Of a stretch of DNA of 64,000 nucleotides, positions 27,316-36,584 are shown piece after piece. This DNA comes from Bog-159 sp049511415. GTDB taxonomy: Bacteria > Acidobacteriota > Terriglobia > Bryobacterales > Bryobacteraceae. How positions within the stretch are numbered: the first letter of the stretch is position 1; each line of letters opens with the position of its first letter. Where the stretch lies: contig JBEKYC010000006.1 in NCBI GenBank assembly GCA_049511415.1, positions 1-64,000 of the forward strand. Direction: 5' to 3'. The position numbers were made by a program, and so were the translations under genes. The notes beneath the pieces are model-generated. The model was not told the DNA's origin. It ran no database searches and saw nothing but the letters and a program-made list of their open reading frames with translations.

Positions 27316-28728
27316 CTACCTGGACTTCTTTGGCCCGGTATTGGGAACTCCGTAAACCCACAGATCGAACAGCTTATCCAAAGGTTTCGGAGTATTCTTT
27401 GAATTTTTCTTGCGTTTCGACGCACCGGCTTCTTTGCCTGTGCTTCCGTTGTCCGTATTTACGGCGTCGAAGGCCTTCTGGAGATCTTCACTGGTAGCCG
27501 CCCGACCCCATTGGTCGCTCGTGTACAATCGCAAGCCGTTCCAAAAAGCGCTGTCACCCATCAGCACGCTGGCCAGGTGGAGGAAACTCGCTCCCTTGTG
27601 CTTGGGAAGATCGCCATCGGCTTCCTGACGCGTCGTCCACCCAGTATCGGAAAGCGATCGATCCTTGCCCTCGGCGCGGAGTTGATTGTAGATCTGCCGG
27701 GAGTGTTGGATCTCCTGTTCGTACGCTTCCTTGCCGAGTCGCTGTCCCAGAAACGCGTCCGCCAAAAACGCGGAGACTCCCTCGCTCAGCCAAAGATCCG
27801 ACCAGTCCTTCACAGCGATCCCAACTCCATACCACTGATGCGCCAGTTCACTGGTCAGAAGCCAGAGACTGTCCGGCTGCTTCCCCAATCCTTGCGTACA
27901 CGATTCCGGCAGCAGCGTCAGGCCTGCCGCCATCGAACGGCTCCCGTCGCCGTGGGTGGAGACCAGCGTGTACGTCTGGCCCGGATAGTGCTTACCAGTC
28001 TGTTCGGCCAGGTACTTCATCGCGGCGGCGGTAGGCTCAAAGATCTGAGCGCCCGCTCCCAAAACCCGCAGCTTCACGCCTTCGGCTTCGGATGTGTTTT
28101 CGGCAAAGCCGCCCAGCGCGAACCCGAACCAAAAGGGCTCGGTTGGCGAATCGAGCTGCCACTCGGTGATGGTTCGTCCCTCACCGGTGCGAGTGGCAGT
28201 TAATTGGCCGCTGCCGGCTGCCTTTGTATCCGGCGGGGCGGCAATGGTCAGATGCAGGGTTGCCCGCTCGCCAGAGACATCGTTGCACGGCATCCAATCG
28301 CTAGTCACGGTTGTGTAGACCTGATCCCGGAAGAATTTAAGTCCCGGCGCCGGCCCGGCTTCATACCGCACGGTGATGGTACGGGGCTCATTCGGGCGGA
28401 GCGGCTTCGTCAGTACTACAAACAGCATGTTGTGATTTCGCTCAAACGACTGTGGAGCTTGCCCCTCCAAAACACTCGTGATCAGAAGTCCACCCGCATC
28501 CAGCTCCAAGGCGGAAATGGCCGTGTCAGTCTGGCTGTGAAACCGGATTCTGACTTCTCCGTACAAGCGTTGTTTCGCGAGGTCCGGCTGGATGCTTACC
28601 TCGTAGTTCTCCGCCGTGTACATGCGCGCAAGGGGCGCTGCCGCTAGCGGAATGAGCGCGCTCCAGACGGCACAGTTCGCGCTCCACGCCATCCAGCGCA
28701 TTACTTTCCTTCCCGAACTTGCGCGCAC
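27316..28728 (-). CDS. Exported M1 aminopeptidase-like protein with altered zinc site
   Basis: 470 residues, shorter than full M1 enzymes (~600-900), with an N-terminal signal-like segment (MRWMAWSANCAVWSALIPLAAAP). The M1 N-terminal beta domain is recognisable (RLYGEVRIRFHSQ, DWMPCNDVSGERATLHLTI). In the catalytic domain the zinc motif HExxH-x18-E reads S293-E294-L-A-H297 with Glu316 in LWLSEGVSAFLAD, so the first histidine is serine (codon AGT). The substrate-binding GAMEN motif is also absent (MAAGLTLLPES). The C-terminus ends in a Lys-rich stretch and a short helical part (LDKLFDLWVYGVP). Probably a non-peptidase or weakly active relative. It is flanked on both sides by copies of a small membrane-protein family on the same strand. 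Confidence 0.88.
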   Translation of the reverse strand: MRASSGRKVMRWMAWSANCAVWSALIPLAAAPLARMYTAENYEVSIQPDLAKQRLYGEVRIRFHSQTDTAISALELDAGGLLITSVLEGQAPQSFERNHNMLFVVLTKPLRPNEPRTITVRYEAGPAPGLKFFRDQVYTTVTSDWMPCNDVSGERATLHLTIAAPPDTKAAGSGQLTATRTGEGRTITEWQLDSPTEPFWFGFALGGFAENTSEAEGVKLRVLGAGAQIFEPTAAAMKYLAEQTGKHYPGQTYTLVSTHGDGSRSMAAGLTLLPESCTQGLGKQPDSLWLLTSELAHQWYGVGIAVKDWSDLWLSEGVSAFLADAFLGQRLGKEAYEQEIQHSRQIYNQLRAEGKDRSLSDTGWTTRQEADGDLPKHKGASFLHLASVLMGDSAFWNGLRLYTSDQWGRAATSEDLQKAFDAVNTDNGSTGKEAGASKRKKNSKNTPKPLDKLFDLWVYGVPNTGPKKSR

Positions 28729-28749
28729 AAGACTCTCCGAACCTCTCTC

Positions 28750-28953
28750 TTAATTGTACGGCGTCGATTGCACGGCATCGGCCTTCGCCTGGATGCTGCT
28801 GTTGGCTCGAATAAGGACAAGTGCGCGATTAGAATGGAATTTGGAACGTGCCCATACGAGGCCGGCGTACCCGTCGAGCGCAACCGCGCAAGCCTTCCAG
28901 AATTCGTTGCCAACCAATAGATGGTGTACAGCACACTTTCCCGGTATGTGCAT
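28750..28953 (-). pseudogene. Copy B of the small membrane-protein family, probably truncated
   Basis: The frame from the ATG at 28953 gives 67 residues, including HHLLVGNEFWKACAVALDGYAGLVWA. This matches the start of copy A (26931-27242) for about 25 residues and then diverges into a non-hydrophobic tail. The DNA similarity covers about 85 bases (27114-27196 versus 28860-28941). The second membrane segment seen in copy A is missing, so this looks like a fragment or a short paralogue. It lies in the 358-base gap between the M1-like gene and the divergent acyltransferase fusion. Confidence 0.35.
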
Positions 28954-29086
28954 TGAATGTATGTAATCTACGCATGAAATGTATGCAGCCTGACCGCTAA
29001 CTCCCCATAGCCTTTCCCTAACCCATTGACCCGTGGTATCTTTGCCACCACGGTGCATCGGCGCGCCCCGTGCATCTCACACCGGC

Positions 29087-32000
29087 ATGGCACACGGCGG
29101 ATTCAAAAACGTTCTCAAAAACGGCGGCTTCCAGGCCTTCCTCTGGACCCAGTTCCTGGGCGCGTTCAACGATAACGCCTACCGCCTCATCGTCTCTCTG
29201 CGCGCGGTACACATCGTCGCGCGCGCCGATCAGAGCGGCAAGTACCTGGCGCTGGCGGGCGCGCTGTTTGTGCTGCCGTCGCTGCTGTTCACGGGCTACG
29301 CCGGCCACCTCGCCGACGCCATCAGCAAGCGCCGCGTGCTCATCGCCGTCAAGATCTTCGAAGTCGTTGTGATGGCGCTGGGCATCGGCGCGTTCTTCAC
29401 TCAGAGCATCGTCTGGATGTTCATCGTTCTCTTCCTGATGGCGGTGCATTACACCATCTTCAGTCCCGCCAAGTACTCCATCGTGCCCGAACTGGTTTCC
29501 GACCGTGACCTTTCGCGCGCCAACGCACTGCTCGAAATGACCACGCTGGTGGCTATCGTCCTCGGCACGTCGGTCGGCCCGCTGCTCTACACCACCTGGT
29601 CCGCAGCGGAATGGAAGATCGGCGTTGTCCTGACCGGCATCGCGGTCGTCGGCTGTCTCGCCAGCTTCCGCATCACGCGCGTGCCCGCCTCCGGCGCGAA
29701 GCAACCGCTGCGCCTGAATCCTTTCGCCGAGGTGGCAGAAGGCACACGCCACCTGCTGCGCGATCGGCCGCTCTGGCTCGCCGTGATGGCGATCTCCTAC
29801 TTCTGGTTTCTGGGCCTGCTGTTCCAGATGGACCTGCTGATGTTCGGCAGCCAGACGCTGCACGCCAGCGATCGCATGGTGGGCTTGCTGGTCACATCCC
29901 TGTCGCTGGGCATCGGCGCGGGCAGCCTGCTGGCCGGCCGTCTTTCGGGCGACAAAGTCGAGATCGGACTGGTGCCGCTCGGCTCCATTTTCATGGGCGT
30001 GTTCAGCCTCGGCCTGTACGCCGCGCGCGGATCGTACGCCGCCTCGGTAGTCATGCTGGTGCTGCTGGGCGTCGCGGCGGGCATCTTCTTCGTGCCGCTC
30101 AACGCCTTTCTGCAACAGCGCAGCGAGAGCGGCGAAAAAGGGCGCATCATCGCCACCAACAACATCTACAATACGCTGGGCCTGCTGCTGGCCACGGCGG
30201 CCTTCTACGTCTTAACCGACAAACTGCACGTCACGCCGCCGCACGTGATCCTGGCATTCGGTTTCGTCAGCATGGCGATCACGGTTTACATCGTGACGGT
30301 CGTTGACGAATTCTTCATTCGCTTCGTGCTCTGGCTGGTGACGCACACCATCTTCCACATACGCATCGTCGGCCAGGAAAACGTGCCTTTTCGCGGACCC
30401 GCGCTGCTGGTCTCGAACCACATGTCGCACGTGGATGGCTTCCTGGTGGGCGCCTGCGTGCAGCGCTTCATCCGCTTCATGGTGTGGAAGCCGTACTATG
30501 AGCTGAAGGCGCTGAATTGGTTCTTCCGAAAGACCAAATCCATTCCGGTAGGCGGCGGGCGCGATGCCGTCGAAGCCATCCGCAGCGCGCGCCGCGAACT
30601 GGCCGCCGGCCACGTGGCCTGCATCTTCGCCGAAGGCGCCATCAGCCGCACGGGCAACATCCTGCCGTTCAAGCGCGGCATGGAAAAGATCGCGGAAGGC
30701 CTGGACGTCCCCATCATCCCCGTGCACCTCGACCGGCTGTGGGGCAGCGTCTTCAGCTTCGAGCGCGGACGGTTCTTCTGGAAATGGCCGAAGCGGATTC
30801 CGTATCCGGTCACGGTATCGTTCGGCAACCCGATGCCGGCTACTTCGTCGGCCCACGATGTGCGCCAGGCGATTCAGGAACTGGCCGCGGAAGCCACCGC
30901 GCATCGGCAGACCCCCGCCGATACGCTTGCGCGCCGCCTGGTCCACAATGCCCGCCGCAACTGGAATCGCTTCGCCATGGCGGACACCACCGGACGGGAG
31001 CTAACCTATGGCCGCGTCCTTACAGCAGGCGTGTTGGTGGCCGATTGGGCGCGCACACGGCGCGACGAACAGATGATTGGCGTGCTGCTGCCGCCCAGCG
31101 TCGCGGGCGCGCTCGTCAATGTCGGTATCACGCTGGCGGGGCGCGTGCCGGTAAATCTGAATTTCACCGCTGGTCCGGAGGCGATGGCCGCCGCGCGAGA
31201 CCGCTGCCAAATACGCACGGTGGTGACCTCGCGCGTGTTTCTGGCCAAGGCTAAGATCGAGGCGCACGACGGAATAGTCTTCGTCGAAGATATTCTAGCG
31301 CGGGCGAGCGCCGTCTCGAAGCTGCGTGCACTGGTGATGGCGAGGCTTGCGCCCGCGCGCGTGCTGTGTGGCACGGCGCGTCCCGATTCGCTCGCCACAG
31401 TCATCTTTTCGAGCGGCAGCACCGGCATTCCCAAAGGCGTAATGCTCTCGCATTACAACGTGATCTCGAATATCGAGGCCATGGCGCAGCTCTTCTGGGT
31501 CGGCGAGCGCGACCGCATCGTCGGCGTGCTGCCTTTCTTCCATTCATTCGGATACACGGTGACGGTCTGGTTCCCGCTGATCGCGGGCTGTGGCGTGGTC
31601 TACCATCCGAATCCCACGGATGCGCATGCCATCGGCGAGTTGATCGCCAAATATCGCGCCACGTTCCTGCTTTCGACGCCGACCTTCTGCGCGACGTACA
31701 CGCGCAAGTGCACGGCCGCGGAATTTGCCACGCTGCGCTTCGTGCTGGTGGGCGCGGAAAAGCTGCGCGAGCCGGTGGCGGCGGCCTTCCGCGAAAAGTT
31801 CGGACTGGATCTGCTGGAAGGTTACGGCTGTACCGAAATGTCCCCCGTAGTGGCCGTGAATGCGCACGATTTCGTGGCGGGAAAGGACACCCAAACCGCC
31901 CGTAAACCGGGCACAGTCGGGCATCCCATGCCTGGCGTGGCGGCGCAGGTCGTGGATGCGGCGACGTTCGCGCCGCTGGCCGCCAATCAGCCCGGGCTGC

Positions 32001-32485
32001 TGCTGGTGAAGGGATCGAACCGCATGCTCGGTTACCTCGGTGAGCCTCAGCGCACGGCCGAAGCTCTGCATGAAGGCTGGTACGTCACCGGCGATATCGC
32101 CGCCATCGACGACGAAGGTTTCATTCGCATCACCGACCGGCTCTCGCGCTTCAGTAAAATCGCAGGCGAGATGGTCCCGCATCTGCGCATCGAGGACGCC
32201 GTTGCGAACGTGTTGGGCGCCGCGCCCTGCGCCGTCACGTCGGTGAGTGACGACCGCCGCGGCGAGCGCCTGGTCGCCCTTTATGTCCACGAAATGGACC
32301 CGGCCACGCTCTGGCAAAAGCTGGCCGAGACGGATCTGCCGCGCTTGTGGCTCCCCAAGCGCGAGAATCTGTATCAGGTGGAAACGCTTCCCCAGCTTGG
32401 CACAGGCAAGCTGGATCTACGCGGGCTGAAGCTGCGCGCGGAAGATCTGGCGGCGCGCACCGAAGTCGCCGCCGCCCGGTCCTGA
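29087..32485 (+). CDS. Lysophospholipid transporter-acyltransferase-acyl-ACP synthetase fusion (LplT-Aas type)
   Basis: 1132 residues from the ATG at 29087; the in-frame start at 29033 adds 18 unlikely residues. Three domains are fused. First is an MFS transporter (1-400, QFLGAFNDNAYRLIV, about twelve helices). Second is a PlsC acyltransferase (about 430-620) with NHMSHVDGF, in which H445 and D450 form the HX4D motif, and FAEGAISRTGNILPFKRG. Third is an AMP-forming acyl synthetase (about 640-1130) with FSSGSTGIPKGVMLSHYN, GYGCTEMSP and the hinge YVTGDIAAIDDEGFIRITDRLSRFSKIAGE. In proteobacteria LplT and Aas import and re-acylate lysophospholipids; the fusion would do this in one polypeptide. 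The next gene follows after 13 bases. Confidence 0.93.
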   Translation: MAHGGFKNVLKNGGFQAFLWTQFLGAFNDNAYRLIVSLRAVHIVARADQSGKYLALAGALFVLPSLLFTGYAGHLADAISKRRVLIAVKIFEVVVMALGIGAFFTQSIVWMFIVLFLMAVHYTIFSPAKYSIVPELVSDRDLSRANALLEMTTLVAIVLGTSVGPLLYTTWSAAEWKIGVVLTGIAVVGCLASFRITRVPASGAKQPLRLNPFAEVAEGTRHLLRDRPLWLAVMAISYFWFLGLLFQMDLLMFGSQTLHASDRMVGLLVTSLSLGIGAGSLLAGRLSGDKVEIGLVPLGSIFMGVFSLGLYAARGSYAASVVMLVLLGVAAGIFFVPLNAFLQQRSESGEKGRIIATNNIYNTLGLLLATAAFYVLTDKLHVTPPHVILAFGFVSMAITVYIVTVVDEFFIRFVLWLVTHTIFHIRIVGQENVPFRGPALLVSNHMSHVDGFLVGACVQRFIRFMVWKPYYELKALNWFFRKTKSIPVGGGRDAVEAIRSARRELAAGHVACIFAEGAISRTGNILPFKRGMEKIAEGLDVPIIPVHLDRLWGSVFSFERGRFFWKWPKRIPYPVTVSFGNPMPATSSAHDVRQAIQELAAEATAHRQTPADTLARRLVHNARRNWNRFAMADTTGRELTYGRVLTAGVLVADWARTRRDEQMIGVLLPPSVAGALVNVGITLAGRVPVNLNFTAGPEAMAAARDRCQIRTVVTSRVFLAKAKIEAHDGIVFVEDILARASAVSKLRALVMARLAPARVLCGTARPDSLATVIFSSGSTGIPKGVMLSHYNVISNIEAMAQLFWVGERDRIVGVLPFFHSFGYTVTVWFPLIAGCGVVYHPNPTDAHAIGELIAKYRATFLLSTPTFCATYTRKCTAAEFATLRFVLVGAEKLREPVAAAFREKFGLDLLEGYGCTEMSPVVAVNAHDFVAGKDTQTARKPGTVGHPMPGVAAQVVDAATFAPLAANQPGLLLVKGSNRMLGYLGEPQRTAEALHEGWYVTGDIAAIDDEGFIRITDRLSRFSKIAGEMVPHLRIEDAVANVLGAAPCAVTSVSDDRRGERLVALYVHEMDPATLWQKLAETDLPRLWLPKRENLYQVETLPQLGTGKLDLRGLKLRAEDLAARTEVAAARS

Positions 32486-32498
32486 CAAGGAGCAAGTC

Positions 32499-35132
32499 AT
32501 GGAAATCGTAATCATCATCATCCTGGTTCTGGTGGTGTTGGTCATCTGGGTAAACCTGCGCGACCGCACCGAGCGCCTCGAATACAAAGTCCGCGAACTG
32601 GGCGGCCGTGTTGACGTGCAAAGCCAGACTATCGCTGAGATGCTGCATCACAGCAGACCGGCTCCGCAACCGCAGCCAATCGCGCCCGAGCCGCCTCCGC
32701 CGCCGAAACCCGCTTCCGTACCCGAGCCTGAACCGCAGCCCGTAACGCCCAGACCCGTTGAGGTCCCGCGCATCGAATTACCCAAGCCTGCACCCGAGCC
32801 GGCCCCCGTGCCAGCCCCCGCCCGCTCCAGCGAAGACTGGGAAGCCCTGCTGGGCGGCAATTGGCTCAACAAAATCGGCGTATTTGTTTTGGTGGTCGGT
32901 ATTGCCCTGGCGCTGGGCTATTCCTTCACGCAATTCGGACCGTTCGGCCGCGTCAGCATCGGCCTCCTGGCAAGCCTCGCCATGCTGATCTCCGGCGCTG
33001 TCGTGGAATCCAGAGAGCGCTACAGCAACTTCGCCCGCGGATTGCTGGGCGGCGGATGGGCGGCGCTCTACGTCACCGTCTACGCCATGCACGCGGTGGA
33101 TGCCGCCAAAGTCATCGACAGCCCTGTGCTGGCCGCGCTGCTGCTGCTGGCCGTGGCAGCCGGCATGATCGTGCATTCTCTGCGCTATCGCTCGCAGACC
33201 GTCACCGGACTCGCTTATTTCGTAGCCTTCGGCACTCTGGCCATCACAGACGTAACCTCGCTGCCGTTTCTGGCGCTGGCGCCTCTGGCCGCGTCGCTGC
33301 TTTACGTCGCGCATCGCTTCCAATGGTCGCGCATGACCTTGCTGGGCATGATCGCCACTTACGCCGTGGTCGTCCTGCGCGGCGATACCGGCGCACCGCT
33401 GTGGCAGGCGCAGACCATTTTCGCCATCTATTGGCTGCTGTTCGAAATCTACGACGTGCTGCATCCCGAACTCGCCATGCTGGCCATCAATGCCGCCGGC
33501 GCGCTGGGTCTCTCGCTGCTCAAATGGCAAACCGCTGCGCCGGATCAAATCTGGATGCTGCTGGCCGCTGCCGCCGTCGCCTATCTGGCCAGCGCCGCCG
33601 CGCGCATTCATTCCGGCAAATGGCACGGCCCCGCGACGTTGACCGCCGCCCTCGCAGCCGCAGCCATTTTTCAAAAGCTCGATCACCAGTGGGTCGCTTC
33701 GGCCCTGGCGGTGGAAGCCGAACTGTTCTACCTCGCGGGCATACGCGCTCGGCAGCCGTATTTGCGCTGGCTCGGCACGTCTCTGTTTGGCGTGGAGCTC
33801 GTGCGGCTATTTACTCTGGACCTGTTCATGGCTCAATGGGTTCCCGTGGCCAGCGTGGATGCAATGGTTTTTTATGTGAACCGCGCGATCTATGCGGCGG
33901 ATTCATTCTATGGCTACGCCGGCGCGGCCCTGGCCGCCCTGGTCATCGGCAAGGAGACCAGCGAGCCGTCCCGTAGCGTGTGGTGGCAGGCCGCGGCAGT
34001 CGCCGCTTTCGCCATCGGCTGGTGGCGGCGCCTATTTGATTTCCGCCTGCAAGGCTACTTGCTGCTGGTGCTCGGACTGGGCGGAACAGCCCTGGAAATG
34101 CGCATCCTTCCGCTTTCCCTGGCCGCCTGTATCTGTTACGCGGCCGTGACGGTGCTGCTATGGTCCGCGCACGACCGTTTCGTGGACATCGAGTGTGACG
34201 TGGTGCGGCCCATCGCAGCCGCAATCTCCATCGCCGCGCTTATGGGCATCGTTTGGCGCGAGGCGCCGGCCGCCTATCTGGGCATCGCCTGGATGGCTCT
34301 GGCGCTGCCGATCCTCGAATTGGGCCTGCGCCGTCTGCCGGAAGAATTCCGCCGCATGTCCTATGCGGCGGCTGCCATTGGCGCTCTGCGCCTGTTCGCT
34401 TTCAACCTGCCGGCGCTACACAATGCCGGACCGTGGGAGCCGCGGCTGATTCCGCTGTGGGCCGCTCTGCTCGGCTATGGCATTAGCTTCCGCGCGTGCC
34501 GCGAAGACGCCGGCATGCCGCTAACCGGCGGTTCCTGCGCCGGGCTGGCGTTTGGCATCGTGGCCTGCTGGGCGTTGCTGCCCGCCCATCTGGTTGCGGT
34601 GGGCTGGGCAGTGATCGCGCTGGCGCTGCTGCTGGCTGGCCGCCAATGGAAACGCGAAGTCTTCATCTGGCAGAGCTATGGCATCGCCGCGCTGGCTTAC
34701 TTCCTGTGTATGTTCAACCTGCCCGATGCGTCCCGTGCCGCCGCCACCTTCTGCGCCACCATAGCCTGCTTATACGCGGCACAGATGGTTGCCCCGCGCG
34801 GCAGCCACCCGCGCACTTATTTCTCGCTGATGGCCACCACTCTCACCACCCTGCTGCTTTACTACCGGATCGGCGGCAGCATGCTGACGGTCGCCTGCGG
34901 CGTGCAGGGCGTCATGCTGCTGGCCTCCGGCTTCCCGCTCCGCGATCGCGCGCTGCGACTCTCCGGCCTGGCGCTGCTGCTCGCCTGTATCCTGAAGCTG
35001 TTCGTATGGGATCTGCGTCACCTGGAGACGTTCCCTCGGATCTTGTCCTTCATCGTGCTGGGGCTGATCCTGTTGGCCGTCTCCTGGATTTACACGCGCT
35101 TCCGCGAGCAGGTGGCGAGGTTTCTATCATGA
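32499..35132 (+). CDS. DUF2339 polytopic membrane protein
   Basis: 877 residues. An N-terminal anchor helix (VIIIILVLVVLVIWV) and a short coiled coil (RTERLEYKVRELGGRVD) precede a Pro-rich spacer (about 50-105). The characteristic DUF2339 sequence WEALLGGNWLNKIGVFVLVVGIALAL follows, then well over twenty hydrophobic helices to the end. DUF2339 proteins have no proven function; their size and helix number suggest an envelope transporter or scaffold. GGAGC lies eight bases before the ATG. It follows the acyltransferase fusion by 13 bases (likely co-transcribed) and overlaps the end of the convergent Memo-AMMECR1 gene by six bases. Confidence 0.9.
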   Translation: MEIVIIIILVLVVLVIWVNLRDRTERLEYKVRELGGRVDVQSQTIAEMLHHSRPAPQPQPIAPEPPPPPKPASVPEPEPQPVTPRPVEVPRIELPKPAPEPAPVPAPARSSEDWEALLGGNWLNKIGVFVLVVGIALALGYSFTQFGPFGRVSIGLLASLAMLISGAVVESRERYSNFARGLLGGGWAALYVTVYAMHAVDAAKVIDSPVLAALLLLAVAAGMIVHSLRYRSQTVTGLAYFVAFGTLAITDVTSLPFLALAPLAASLLYVAHRFQWSRMTLLGMIATYAVVVLRGDTGAPLWQAQTIFAIYWLLFEIYDVLHPELAMLAINAAGALGLSLLKWQTAAPDQIWMLLAAAAVAYLASAAARIHSGKWHGPATLTAALAAAAIFQKLDHQWVASALAVEAELFYLAGIRARQPYLRWLGTSLFGVELVRLFTLDLFMAQWVPVASVDAMVFYVNRAIYAADSFYGYAGAALAALVIGKETSEPSRSVWWQAAAVAAFAIGWWRRLFDFRLQGYLLLVLGLGGTALEMRILPLSLAACICYAAVTVLLWSAHDRFVDIECDVVRPIAAAISIAALMGIVWREAPAAYLGIAWMALALPILELGLRRLPEEFRRMSYAAAAIGALRLFAFNLPALHNAGPWEPRLIPLWAALLGYGISFRACREDAGMPLTGGSCAGLAFGIVACWALLPAHLVAVGWAVIALALLLAGRQWKREVFIWQSYGIAALAYFLCMFNLPDASRAAATFCATIACLYAAQMVAPRGSHPRTYFSLMATTLTTLLLYYRIGGSMLTVACGVQGVMLLASGFPLRDRALRLSGLALLLACILKLFVWDLRHLETFPRILSFIVLGLILLAVSWIYTRFREQVARFLS

Positions 35133-36584
35133 AGCGCTGGAGTTAGTGCCGAATACCTGCGCGCGGAACACTTGCAACCGCGCGCCGGCATTCTGATAGC
35201 CCCTGGTTCCTAGCCCCGCTTTCACGGATAGCATGTGCATGAATCGCTCGCTGGTCCACTCGCGGCCGCGCTCCACTTGCGGCAGCAGGAGGGCCTGGCG
35301 GCCGCCGCATTCGAGCGTGGCCCCGTGCTCGCCAATGCGAAACGCGCGCACATCGCGAATCGGCTTCATCGGGGAAAGGATCGATACCTCGATCCGGATG
35401 TCACCTTCCACGCCCTGCACGGTCGGAAAGCGCGGATCGTCCAGCGCGGCACGCAGAGTCATCTCCGGGACGTTCTCGGCCAGGCACTCGGCACTCGTGC
35501 GATTGCCCAGGCATCCCAGTAAGCGCTCTCCCTGATGCAGGCTGACGAACATGCCCGCCTTGCGCGAGAGGGCCGGCGTGCTGGTCCGCGGCGGGAACGG
35601 GCGATGTTCGCCAGTGGCGCGTAACAGGCGCAGCGTCTGATCGGCACTGTCGAGCAGCAATTCCTGCGCATCGCCATCGAGGCAAAATGCGTGCCACGGA
35701 AAATAGCCTAAGGCGCCATAGCTGACGGTGTGCTCATAATCGCCCGTGACGTCGCCCGACGTGCGGTAATCCAGGATCTCCTGGAAAACCTCGTCTCCCG
35801 ACGCCAGGGCCAGGGTTTGTAGCCACAGAGCAATCGCCGTCCGGCCGCACATCGTGGCGCGGTGTTCTCCAATGGCTTCGCCAAAGAACCGCGCATCCAG
35901 GCTCGCGGCAGCCTCCATCAGGCTGTGGTCCAGATGGCTCAGGCGAGCGGATATGGCGGAATCCACGCGGAACGGCTGGTATCCGAAGGCGCGCCCAAAA
36001 TGCGTCAGATCGGAGCTGACCAGAAATATGGTTTCTGAATCGCACAGGCTCGCCAGGATATGCGCCGCCACTTCGCGCGCGGCTTCATCCAGATAACCCA
36101 CGAACAGCGGCACAACCTGGGCGTGCGGCGCGGCGTGCTGCAATAAGGGCAGTTGAATCTCCACGGAATGGTCGCAGATGCGATCCTCCGCAACCATCCG
36201 GAACGGTTGGTGCGCCGCCAGTGCAGCGACCGTTTCGCGGTCGACGACCGCCTCGCCTAGCGGCGTTTCATACCGCTCGATCTGCGGAATAGAGATGCCC
36301 GGCGGTCCGCCGCGATGCGCGAACCCCAGGATCACGGCGCGCCGTGGCTGTTGCCGGCGGACATATCGGTACGCGGCCGCGGCCACCGCGCCCGAATACT
36401 CCAGGCCGGCGTGCGGCACCACAAAACCTAGCGGATCGGCCAGCAGATACGATCCGGTTCTTTCTTCGGAACATGCGAATAGTTCGTCGAGCAGGCGCTC
36501 GAGCTCCGTGCGGCGGCCCGGATACCACGTACCACCGTAGGGCGAAACGTGCACGGCTTGCATGAATTCACCCACATCGCCCAT
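35127..36584 (-). CDS. amrB: AmmeMemoRadiSam system proteins B and A fused (Memo-AMMECR1)
   Basis: 485 residues. Residues ~10-295 are a Memo domain related to class III extradiol dioxygenases. Putative metal/active-site residues are visible: His58 (VVPHAGLEYSG), His90 (LGFAHRGG), His139 (DHSVEIQLPLL), His195 (SSDLTHFG) and Cys246 (ATMCGRTAIALW). Residues ~300-475 are an AMMECR1 domain with GERLLGCLGNRTSAECLAENVPEMTLRAALDDPRFP. These correspond to components B and A of the AmmeMemoRadiSam system (TIGR04336, TIGR04335), which are often separate genes. The upstream radical SAM gene (component rS) overlaps it by 17 bases, completing the trio. The biochemical role is unknown to me; a protein or cofactor modification is a common guess. 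Confidence 0.93.
   Translation of the reverse strand: MGDVGEFMQAVHVSPYGGTWYPGRRTELERLLDELFACSEERTGSYLLADPLGFVVPHAGLEYSGAVAAAAYRYVRRQQPRRAVILGFAHRGGPPGISIPQIERYETPLGEAVVDRETVAALAAHQPFRMVAEDRICDHSVEIQLPLLQHAAPHAQVVPLFVGYLDEAAREVAAHILASLCDSETIFLVSSDLTHFGRAFGYQPFRVDSAISARLSHLDHSLMEAAASLDARFFGEAIGEHRATMCGRTAIALWLQTLALASGDEVFQEILDYRTSGDVTGDYEHTVSYGALGYFPWHAFCLDGDAQELLLDSADQTLRLLRATGEHRPFPPRTSTPALSRKAGMFVSLHQGERLLGCLGNRTSAECLAENVPEMTLRAALDDPRFPTVQGVEGDIRIEVSILSPMKPIRDVRAFRIGEHGATLECGGRQALLLPQVERGREWTSERFMHMLSVKAGLGTRGYQNAGARLQVFRAQVFGTNSSAS

Noticed and set aside
29018..30115. A 365-codon minus-strand frame opposite the acyltransferase fusion
   Set aside because: Its His/Gln/Arg/Asp-rich composition without hydrophobic core is typical of the antisense of GC-rich genes; the + strand gene has clear domains.
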